Source: DASYSA01 sp036003885 (GTDB lineage Bacteria; Acidobacteriota; Blastocatellia; UBA7656). From it: 24,223 nt of DNA. Every line of letters starts with the position of its first letter. Position 1 is the first letter of the stretch. The stretch lies in NCBI GenBank assembly GCA_036003885.1, contig DASYSA010000540.1, forward strand, positions 1 through 24,223, written 5' to 3'. The notes under the pieces are model-generated. The model was not told where the DNA came from. It did not search any database and saw nothing but the letters and a program-made list of their open reading frames with translations. Made by a program: the position numbers and the translations under genes. Positions 14,764-21,135 of this stretch are shown piece after piece.

Positions 14764-16239
14764 TCAGCGGACATAGATCGGGTCGGCGTAGATCCAGGGA
14801 CGCTGCTCCCCATCCAGCGTCAACCAGGCCTCCAACCGGTAAACCCCGGCGATCTTAGGTTCAAACTCGATACGATCCGAGATAGCTGTCTTGATCTCAA
14901 TTCCATTGTGAAAGAGCTTGAGCGTGCATCGAACGGGTGTTTCAGCCCTCAACTTCATGCCCTTGCCGAGCGAGACAACATCTCCCATGACCGCGCGCAG
15001 CTTTCCTCCTTCCCCCTCCCCGAACGCAAATCCGCTCGGGTCACACAGCCAATCGTGCGCGACGTACGCGTGTCCTCGCCGCAGCGCCTCCCTTACGTCA
15101 GGCTCGGTCAGCTGCGCCGCCAGGATGTGAGTGGTCACATAGCGCAGGCTCCGTTCGTATGGATCGAGGTCGATTCTGGCTATTAGATCCCCGGGCTTGC
15201 GCCCCTTCACCAGCTCTGAAACGCCCGCCGCCTGACCGGCGTTCACTCGGGTCGAAGTCGGCCGGCTGGTTATGTAGCCCACCTCAACCGTACTATCGTC
15301 GACCACTGAGACAGTGAAGACCTGATTGTGATGGCAGTCATTGGCGGCAACGCCGGTCAGCCGGTGCCTTTGAGCGTCACGGTCCCACTTGGCGATTATC
15401 GACGCGAGATAGTCTTGTTGAGCCCCGAACACCTCCTGAGGATACTCAGACAGTGACTGTTGCATTTGAGCGAGCCGAGCCGGATCAGTAAACGCCCCGC
15501 GCAGCCAAAGACTGAAAGCAGCTTCGTCCTTGACGTCTGTGTGATGGTTGTAGATCTCGAGGCCGTCCAACTCGCCGGTCGGCCAGTCGAGTTTCTCCTC
15601 GACGTGCGACAAAAAAATATTCCCGCCCCCTTCTTTGATCAGCCGCACATAACCGTCGCGCGAGTCCCACTTCTTATTCCTAACTGATGTCATCGGGTAA
15701 GCCAGGAATCCCTCGCTTTCAGCCCCCGGAATGAAGAGGACTCCCTCTTTCAGGCCTCTCCAACTGTCGTCGATGAAATCGCGCTCGGGCCGGACGTGGT
15801 CGCTCAGCATTATTATCTGGACCCCCGCGAGCCTGGCCGCTGCGAGGAGTTCGGGTCGCGTGCCTCCTGTATGAGAGGAGTCTTCGGCGTGGGCATGCAG
15901 AATCCCGCGATAATCCACGAGACCCATTCCCAGCGCAACCTTGTGACGTTCAGACGCAATCCGGAGCCGATCCTGGTGCACCGCGCTCAACCGCTGGAGT
16001 TGCATTCGCTCGACGCTCGAGTATTTCCGCCCAGGGCCTAACGCGGGCTGCGACGGATTGAGCGTTTCGCGTTCTGCGTTCCGCGTTTCGCGTTCTGGGA
16101 TTCGCGTTTCGCGTTTCGCGTTCCGCGTTTCGCGTTCTGAGCTCTCAAACGGCCCGACCGACGCCGATCGCTTGATGGCTAAATTGGCGGCGAATATACA
16201 ACCTGCCACCAGCATCGACGTGAGAAGTGTTCTAATCAT
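14764..16239 (-). CDS. Lipoprotein PHP-type metallohydrolase (CehA/McbA-like) with an in-frame heptamer array
   Basis: A 491-residue protein. The N-terminus MIRTLLTSMLVAGC has a lipobox (VAGC, Cys14), so it is probably a lipoprotein. Residues about 35-60 (ERETRNAKRETRIPERETRN and on) are translated from a tandem heptanucleotide array and form a charged linker with a seven-residue period. The catalytic part has the PHP metal ligands: HAHAEDSSHTGG (His115, His117, His123), LSDH (Asp147, His148), Glu174 in GAESEG, His212 in FLSHVEE, His232/233, and DCHHN (Asp301, His303). CehA/McbA enzymes hydrolyse esters such as carbaryl, but many relatives act on unknown phosphoesters. A beta-rich C-terminal domain (about 400-491) follows. 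The ATG has no Shine-Dalgarno sequence; another heptamer array lies directly upstream. A start at Met9 would lose most of the signal. Confidence 0.85.
   Translation of the reverse strand: MIRTLLTSMLVAGCIFAANLAIKRSASVGPFESSERETRNAKRETRIPERETRNAERETLNPSQPALGPGRKYSSVERMQLQRLSAVHQDRLRIASERHKVALGMGLVDYRGILHAHAEDSSHTGGTRPELLAAARLAGVQIIMLSDHVRPERDFIDDSWRGLKEGVLFIPGAESEGFLAYPMTSVRNKKWDSRDGYVRLIKEGGGNIFLSHVEEKLDWPTGELDGLEIYNHHTDVKDEAAFSLWLRGAFTDPARLAQMQQSLSEYPQEVFGAQQDYLASIIAKWDRDAQRHRLTGVAANDCHHNQVFTVSVVDDSTVEVGYITSRPTSTRVNAGQAAGVSELVKGRKPGDLIARIDLDPYERSLRYVTTHILAAQLTEPDVREALRRGHAYVAHDWLCDPSGFAFGEGEGGKLRAVMGDVVSLGKGMKLRAETPVRCTLKLFHNGIEIKTAISDRIEFEPKIAGVYRLEAWLTLDGEQRPWIYADPIYVR
16062..16138. repeat. 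Eleven contiguous heptanucleotide units inside the metallohydrolase coding sequence
   Basis: Read on the coding (minus) strand, the units are AGAACGC, GAAACGC, GGAACGC, GAAACGC, GAAACGC, GAATCCC, AGAACGC, GAAACGC, GGAACGC, AGAACGC, GAAACGC. This is exactly 77 nt without gaps. It is open in the gene's frame and encodes RETRNAK, RETRIPE, RETRNAE, RETLNPS. It is the same unit family as the intergenic arrays at 819-925, 16246-16372 and 19897-19996. Confidence 0.95.
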
Positions 16240-16245
16240 AGGGAT

Positions 16246-16372
16246 CGTTTTGCGTTCCGCGTTTTGCGTTCCGTGTTCCGTGTTCCGTGTTTCTCGTTCC
16301 GCGTGATCGTATCGGTTCTGCGAACAACTGGAGACTCTGAAACGCGGAACGTGGAACGCGGAACGCGAAACG
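16246..16372. repeat. Inverted pair of heptanucleotide arrays between the DUF72 and metallohydrolase genes
   Basis: The left arm is eight units (16246-16301: CGTTTTG, CGTTCCG, CGTTTTG, CGTTCCG, TGTTCCG, TGTTCCG, TGTTTCT, CGTTCCG). The right arm is four and a half units in complement orientation (16340-16372: AAACGCG, GAACGTG, GAACGCG, GAACGCG, AAACG). The right arm ends 4 nt from the DUF72 stop codon, and the left arm ends 6 nt from the metallohydrolase ATG, occupying its ribosome-binding region. A stem of about 30 bp with a loop of about 40 nt is possible. Confidence 0.9.
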
Positions 16373-16376
16373 ACTA

Positions 16377-17111
16377 TTACCCGGTCTTCAAAACCTCAAG
16401 CAACTGAGTAGCGAAAATGGGCGCCTTCTGGTCGTGCTTCAGGTAGCAGTAGACATCAACCGTCTGTTTGAGAATCCAGCTCGCCCACTCCTGTAGATCG
16501 CCAGTGGAGTAGTCTCCCTTCCTCAGCCGCATGTAGACGAATGGTCCCGTCACCTCTCGCACTGGCTCAGTGCCGTCTTCTTTTTCGACCACGCCGAACG
16601 CGCAGTTGTGTGTGCGCAACAGGTCAAACACCTCCTGGTCGAACCAGGAGTCGTGCCGAAACTCAAAGGCAAGCTTGCCCTTCGTCGCATACTTGTTCAG
16701 AAAATCCGTAAGCACCTCGACATTCTTCTTCAGGTTGGGCGGGAGCTGGACGAGCACCGGGCCGAGCTTCTCTTTCAGTCCAGCCGCGGCGTTAAAGAAT
16801 ACCCCCATCTCCTCTTCGGCGTTCTTGAGTCGCTTGATGTGAGTGATCTTCTGGCTGAGCTTCAACGTGAACGAGAAGTCTTCAGGCACTTCCGCGTACC
16901 AGCCTTCAGTGAGCTTCAGCGTCGGAAGGCGGTAGAAGGTGTTGTTGATCTCCGTGGTGTTGAAGTGTTGGGAGTAGTATGAGAGGAACTTTTTCGAAGG
17001 CACGTCTGGTGGGTAGAAGATCCCACGCCACTCGGCATAGGAGAACCCTGAGGTGCCGAGGAATATCCGGCTGGTCTGAACATCGCTTCCCACTGCAAGA
17101 TCAGACGTCAT
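16377..17111 (-). CDS. DUF72 (YecE-like) family protein
   Basis: Cytoplasmic protein of 244 residues with a TIM-barrel-like DUF72 fold. Diagnostic segments are FLGTSGFSYAEWRGIFYP at the N-terminus, FLSYYSQHFNTTEINNTFYR, and FSFTLKLSQKITHIKRL. Then come GPVLVQLPPNLKKN, the acidic FEFRHDSWF, and the C-terminal FVYMRLRKGDYSTGDLQEWA plus VYCYLKHDQKAPIFATQL. The molecular function of the family is not established. The ATG at 17111 is chosen; a TTG at 17141 would give 254 residues and neither has a strong ribosome binding site (GGAG lies 15 nt before the ATG). It lies 54 nt downstream of the molybdenum hydroxylase large-subunit stop and may be cotranscribed. A heptamer array begins right after its stop codon. 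Confidence 0.88.
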   Translation of the reverse strand: MTSDLAVGSDVQTSRIFLGTSGFSYAEWRGIFYPPDVPSKKFLSYYSQHFNTTEINNTFYRLPTLKLTEGWYAEVPEDFSFTLKLSQKITHIKRLKNAEEEMGVFFNAAAGLKEKLGPVLVQLPPNLKKNVEVLTDFLNKYATKGKLAFEFRHDSWFDQEVFDLLRTHNCAFGVVEKEDGTEPVREVTGPFVYMRLRKGDYSTGDLQEWASWILKQTVDVYCYLKHDQKAPIFATQLLEVLKTG

Positions 17112-17165
17112 CTGTTTCACTTGACGCTCCGGCAGATTCAATCAAACAACCGGACCGGGGCTCAC

Positions 17166-19370
17166 TCAAATCCTGGATCGGCTCGGTGGTTCTGACAGCG
17201 GCGGTTGCTTTTGCGTGCCCGGCAACATGGGCATCGACCGATGCCGAACGCCGCTCGCGTCGAAGATTGCGTTTCCGACCGCCGGCGCAAGGCTGACTAT
17301 TGGAGTCTCTCCGCATCCGGCCGAGGGCAGGTCCTTGCGGTCCACCAATACGGTTTCCAGCACTGGAGCATCACTGAATCGCGGCACTCGATAGCGCGAC
17401 AACCGTGCATTGAGAATCTTTCCGTTCTCGAACTCGATGGCTTCAAACAAGGCGCCGCCAATGCCCATCAACATCGAGCCTTCGATCTGATTCTTCAGAT
17501 TGTCCGGATTGACTATGGCCCCGCACTCAAAAGCCGTGACTACTCGCACGATTTTGACTGAGCCCGAAACGCCGGCCCTGACTTCGGCGCATGACGCAAC
17601 ATAGGCGCCTTTCTCAAAGCCGCCGGCGATGCCGAACCCGCAACCCGTTGACGGTTTCGCCTTTCCCCAACCGAATCGGGCCGCCGCACTTTCAAAGACC
17701 GCGCGCAGGCGAGGATCCTTCAGGTTCTTCAATCGAAACTCGAGCGGGTCCATCTTCAACTCGTGAGCCAGCTCATCCATGTTACTCTCGCGAGCAAAGT
17801 GATTTGCCGTAGCCGCAAGCGCCCGATAGGAGCCTTGTCTCAGCGGCGAGCGGACAGGATGAAACTCGATCTTCTGATTCGGAATGTCGTAGAGCGTTCG
17901 AATCCCGGAGGCGCCCGAGTTGTAGTTGTGAAACTCCCACGCGGTTATCTTTCCTTCAGCCGAGGCTCCGCTCTTCACATCGATGACGCCGGCCGGCCGG
18001 AAGTATGCCCACGTGAACTCCTCCTCGCGAGTCCATACGAGCTTCACCGGTTTGCCCGTCGCCTTCGCGATGCGAGAGGCTTCGATCGCCGCCTCGCCTG
18101 TGTGTTTGCCGCCGTAGCCCGAACCGGTGTCCGGCACGATCACGCGTACTTTATCTTCGGGCAGGTGGAAGACCTGCGCCAACTCGCTTCGAACTCCGAA
18201 CGGGCGCTGAGTTCCGGTCCACACCGTCAGCTTGCCCTCATTCCATTCGGCGACCGCCGCGCGCGGCTCCAGGGGAATGTGCGCTATGTAGGCAATGGTG
18301 TAGGAGCGCTCGAGCTTGACCTGAGCGGCGGCCAATCCTTGCTCGATGGAGCCGGCTGCATTCGCTGAACGCCCTTCAAACCCCTGCCCCCCTTGTCCTT
18401 CTGTCGGATTCTTCTTCAAGTATTCGAACAGCTCGCGGCTCGAAGGCTGAGGCGAGCTTTTCCACTCGGCGCGAACCGAACTCAACGCCTGCGATGCGGC
18501 GTGCTCCGTGGCGGCCGCGACTCCGACGAAGTCGCCATCCCGAACTACAGTTACGCCGGACATCGCTTCGGCGGCTTTCGTGTCGACGGAGGCAAGCGTT
18601 GCGCTGAAAGCCGAAGCCCGAAGCACCTTCCCATGGAGCATCCCAGGTCGCTTAACGTCTGAAGTGTACTTGTGCGCCCCGGTCACATTCGCGCGTCCGT
18701 CGATCTTCGGCACTGAGGTGCCCGCGATCTTCCACTGATCGGCTGGTGTCATCGGCGCGTTCTCGCCGAGCGCCTTCATGAGCTTTTGACCTTTGGTGAG
18801 ACGGCCGAAATCCAATGATTGTTTCGTTGCTGTGTTAACGATCTTTCCGGCCGAAACGGTGAGCCCCGCGCGGTCGGCCTTCAATTGTTCGGCGGCGAGA
18901 TCGATCAACAGCTCGCGAGCCGTTGCGGCGGCTCTTCGAAGCTGCCGTCCCATAACCGGGGTGGTCATACTGCCGAAAGTTCCCATATCAAATGGAGTGA
19001 GATCGGTGTCGCCCATTGTCAGTGTAATAGAAGACACCGGGATGCGAAGCTCCTCTGCAACGGCCTGAGTTAGCGACGTACGGCTGCCCTGGCCAACTTC
19101 GACCTTGCCGGTATAGACGGCGACCCGGCCATCTTCTGCGATGTGCAGCCACGCGCCAAGTTCCTGGGGCGTTCGATCCCCTGTCCCGCGCCGGCGCCCC
19201 TGGCCTGACTCCTGTGCAAGGACGCTGTCGAGAAGAATGAAGACGAACACTCCGCCGCCAAGGGCTTTAAAGAATTCACGCCGGTCGAGTTCGAAATGAA
19301 AGGCGGGGGCGGCTTGAAGCTCATAGCGTTCGGGCTCAAACGGCAATTCGTCGATTAGCTTGTCGCTCAT
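17166..19370 (-). CDS. Molybdenum hydroxylase large subunit, Tat-exported (xanthine dehydrogenase/IorB-like)
   Basis: Molybdopterin-binding catalytic subunit of 734 residues of the xanthine-dehydrogenase/aldehyde-oxidase family, most like the two-subunit isoquinoline 1-oxidoreductase type. A twin-arginine motif (DRREFFKALGGG, 29-40) precedes a hydrophobic stretch, so the holoenzyme is probably exported. Cofactor-binding segments are GTFGSMTTPVMGRQLRRAAA, TGSGYGGKHTGEAAIEA and RQGSYRALAATANHFARESN. The active-site Glu sits in GCGETPIVSLAPAVGNAIFD near the C-terminus (about residue 688). The tail (GTQKQPPLSEPPSRSRI) is longer than I would expect. The start overlaps the small-subunit stop (ATGA) and has AAAGGGGGTG upstream. 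Neither an FAD subunit nor a c-type cytochrome gene is adjacent, so the electron acceptor is unknown. Substrate: an aldehyde or N-heterocycle. Confidence 0.93.
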   Translation of the reverse strand: MSDKLIDELPFEPERYELQAAPAFHFELDRREFFKALGGGVFVFILLDSVLAQESGQGRRRGTGDRTPQELGAWLHIAEDGRVAVYTGKVEVGQGSRTSLTQAVAEELRIPVSSITLTMGDTDLTPFDMGTFGSMTTPVMGRQLRRAAATARELLIDLAAEQLKADRAGLTVSAGKIVNTATKQSLDFGRLTKGQKLMKALGENAPMTPADQWKIAGTSVPKIDGRANVTGAHKYTSDVKRPGMLHGKVLRASAFSATLASVDTKAAEAMSGVTVVRDGDFVGVAAATEHAASQALSSVRAEWKSSPQPSSRELFEYLKKNPTEGQGGQGFEGRSANAAGSIEQGLAAAQVKLERSYTIAYIAHIPLEPRAAVAEWNEGKLTVWTGTQRPFGVRSELAQVFHLPEDKVRVIVPDTGSGYGGKHTGEAAIEASRIAKATGKPVKLVWTREEEFTWAYFRPAGVIDVKSGASAEGKITAWEFHNYNSGASGIRTLYDIPNQKIEFHPVRSPLRQGSYRALAATANHFARESNMDELAHELKMDPLEFRLKNLKDPRLRAVFESAAARFGWGKAKPSTGCGFGIAGGFEKGAYVASCAEVRAGVSGSVKIVRVVTAFECGAIVNPDNLKNQIEGSMLMGIGGALFEAIEFENGKILNARLSRYRVPRFSDAPVLETVLVDRKDLPSAGCGETPIVSLAPAVGNAIFDASGVRHRSMPMLPGTQKQPPLSEPPSRSRI

Positions 19371-19846
19371 TTTGCACCCCCTTTCATTACCTTCGCGGCT
19401 TTGCCTACCGCGGCGACGATTCGCGGATACGTCCCGCACCGGCAGACATTCCCTTCCATAAGGCGAATGATCTCTTCGGCGCTGGGATCGGGCGTCCTGG
19501 CGAGCAGCGCTACTCCCGACATGATCATTCCGGGCGTGCAGTAGCCACACTGGAGAGCGCCCGCTTCGAGGAAGGCTTCTTGAAGAGGATGAAGGCGGCC
19601 GCTTTTTTCGAGTCCTTCGATCGTGGTGATCTGTTTACCCGCAGCCGCACTCACCAGGGTTATGCAGGAGCGCGTAGCCTTACCATCGATCAAAACCGTG
19701 CAGGCGCCGCACTGCCCTTCACCGCATCCATACTTTGCACCCGTCAGGTCCAGATCGTCCCTTAGAACACTGAGCAGGCTGCGATCCCCGTCCGTATCGA
19801 CGCGGTGTCTCGTTGAGTTGATTCGGAGCTCGATTACTTTCGACAT
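19367..19846 (-). CDS. Molybdenum hydroxylase 2Fe-2S small subunit
   Basis: Iron-sulfur subunit of 159 residues that passes electrons from the molybdenum site. The N-terminal plant-ferredoxin-type cluster uses Cys in YGCGEGQCGACTVLIDGK plus the Cys of TRSCITLV. The second, helical-bundle cluster uses LQCGYCTPGMIMS and GNVCRCGTYPRI. All eight expected cysteines are present. Size and motifs fit CoxS/IorA-type subunits. The ATG at 19846 is chosen because GAGGT lies just upstream and the fold starts there; an in-frame Met at 20092 would read through the heptamer array and give an unlikely Cys-rich leader. The gene overlaps the large subunit by 4 nt, so the two are coupled. There is no signal peptide; export would be by hitch-hiking on the large subunit's Tat signal. 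Confidence 0.95.
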   Translation of the reverse strand: MSKVIELRINSTRHRVDTDGDRSLLSVLRDDLDLTGAKYGCGEGQCGACTVLIDGKATRSCITLVSAAAGKQITTIEGLEKSGRLHPLQEAFLEAGALQCGYCTPGMIMSGVALLARTPDPSAEEIIRLMEGNVCRCGTYPRIVAAVGKAAKVMKGGAK

Positions 19847-19896
19847 AAGACCTCGGGATGTTTGCTGGCTGGCGGAGTCCACTGACCGACTGAAAA

Positions 19897-19996
19897 CGTT
19901 TGGCGTTTCGGGTTTTGGGGTTAGCGTTCGGCGAACGACTTGTCGGCAGACTCCTGTAATGAGGAACGCGAAACACAAAACGCAAGACGCAAAACG
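19897..19996. repeat. Inverted pair of degenerate heptanucleotide arrays
   Basis: The left arm (19897-19931) reads CGTTTGG, CGTTTCG, GGTTTTG, GGGTTAG, CGTTCGG. The right arm (19964-19996) reads GAACGCG, AAACACA, AAACGCA, AGACGCA, AAACG. Reverse-complementing the right arm gives five units that align one-to-one with the left arm, with a loop of about 32 nt. This is the most diverged of the CGTTYYG-type arrays. Confidence 0.8.
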
Positions 19997-20148
19997 ATTA
20001 TAAAACAGATGAGCCCGTGATTGGCAACAGGGTGTAGCTCCTGGACGAAAGTTGAACCAAGTTGTGCAACGCGGGTTTAAGCTTACGAGCATCGATCAGC
20101 AGAGGGTGCGGCTCGAGGGTACGCCTGGACCGCGCTGATGTCCGCTGC

Positions 20149-20166
20149 AGTAAGATCGATCTTACT
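20149..20166. promoter_or_regulatory. Perfect 18-bp palindrome ahead of the exported protein gene
   Basis: AGTAAGATC directly joined to its complement GATCTTACT, ending 12 nt before the AGGAGGT ribosome binding site at 20179-20185. The symmetry and position suit a repressor operator or a short 5'-UTR hairpin controlling the next gene. Confidence 0.45.
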
Positions 20167-20188
20167 CACCGCTCGACAGGAGGTTCCA

Positions 20189-20902
20189 ATGACAAGACGA
20201 TTAGTGTCTCTAGCCGTTCAGACCTTCGCGCTCGTTTTGCTGATCTCGATTGCCGGTGTTGCGCAGTCGCAGGATCGCGGCAAGATTGAAAAAGACATCG
20301 AAGCTTTGCGTGAACAATTGAAGCAGAAAGAACTTGAATTTCTGAGTCCGTCCGCGGAAGATCGCGCTCAATTCGCGGAGTTTCTCCTCCAGCGCGATAC
20401 CGGATTGGCTCGACTGCTTCCGAGGGAGAAATACCGCGACAAGCTGACTTTGCGAGAAGGCGGCGCCTACTATTCGTTTACAAAGCTGAGCAACAGTTAC
20501 GATCGTGAGCCGCAAATCGGCCTCGAACAAGAGTACCTTAACACCGGATTTGCCGGAGCGGATTTTGGTTTCCTTGCATCGCTGGGCGACATCCCGCTTG
20601 AAAGCGTAGGCCTCGATCACGAGGCCGTTAAGTATCTCGCTACATTTGATCCGCCTACGGTAGAACCCGAAGCGCGAGTTCAACAACGTAGAAGTGGCAG
20701 CGGGTTCGAGATCGGACGTACCAGGTACAAGGGTCGCTTACCTGTGATGGTTGGTGGGTCCTACATCCTTCGCAGCATAAGCTATGATCGCTTTGATGTG
20801 TTGGTTGCGTTTCGGGTCGTCAGACAGGATACGGATGGAAGTCTGATTCTACTTTGGAAAAAACTGAGAGAGTTTTCCACTCCGTATTTGATGCGGTCAT
20901 GA
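20189..20902 (+). CDS. Exported protein of unknown function with N-terminal coiled coil
   Basis: A protein of 237 residues. A Sec signal peptide covers residues 1-28 (MTRRLVSLAVQTFALVLLIS, cleavage near GVAQSQ). A charged helical stretch of about 25 residues follows (RGKIEKDIEALREQLKQKEL) and is likely coiled coil. The remainder (about 70-237) is mixed alpha/beta with recognisable but unassigned segments such as GGAYYSFTKLSNSYDREPQI, GADFGFLASLGDIPLESV and RTRYKGRLPVMVGGSYILRS, ending with SLILLWKKLREF. I do not recognise the family; the last 50 residues look like a small beta domain. AGGAGGT 4 nt upstream fixes the ATG at 20189 rather than an in-frame start at 20138. A perfect 18-bp palindrome precedes it. 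It is not obviously coupled to the ceramidase-like gene 233 nt downstream. Confidence 0.8.
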   Translation: MTRRLVSLAVQTFALVLLISIAGVAQSQDRGKIEKDIEALREQLKQKELEFLSPSAEDRAQFAEFLLQRDTGLARLLPREKYRDKLTLREGGAYYSFTKLSNSYDREPQIGLEQEYLNTGFAGADFGFLASLGDIPLESVGLDHEAVKYLATFDPPTVEPEARVQQRRSGSGFEIGRTRYKGRLPVMVGGSYILRSISYDRFDVLVAFRVVRQDTDGSLILLWKKLREFSTPYLMRS

Positions 20903-21135
20903 TTCTCGCTTCCAGTGACTTATGACAACCTGTTTACCAGCGATCAAAAAGCATCGACAAACGCCATCCTGACCGAAGGGGCTCCACACAAACGCCCCTT
21001 CCGGCTCTGCTTGAGCCGCCCGCAACTAAAAGCTATGATGGCGCGGCCAGGCCTGGAATCGCCCCGTGCGGTTGTCAAACGCAGGGATTCTGTTTGCGCA
21101 CGGCTGGTGGTTACCGCGCAATGGCCGGAGGAACA

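Larger units (their letters stand above)
19847..20188. other. Divergent intergenic region between the molybdenum hydroxylase and an exported protein gene
   Basis: These 342 nt contain the inverted heptamer pair 19897-19996 and the 18-bp palindrome 20149-20166. They must contain promoters for both directions. No clear -35/-10 pair could be fixed. No additional gene is supported. Confidence 0.6.

Noticed and set aside
16062..16372. CRISPR-like array
   Set aside because: Units are 7 nt, contiguous and without unique spacers, and no cas genes are present.
19847..20092. N-terminal extension of the iron-sulfur subunit through the heptamer array
   Set aside because: The extension is Cys-rich and unlike the family, while the internal ATG at 19846 has a good ribosome binding site directly ahead of the conserved fold.
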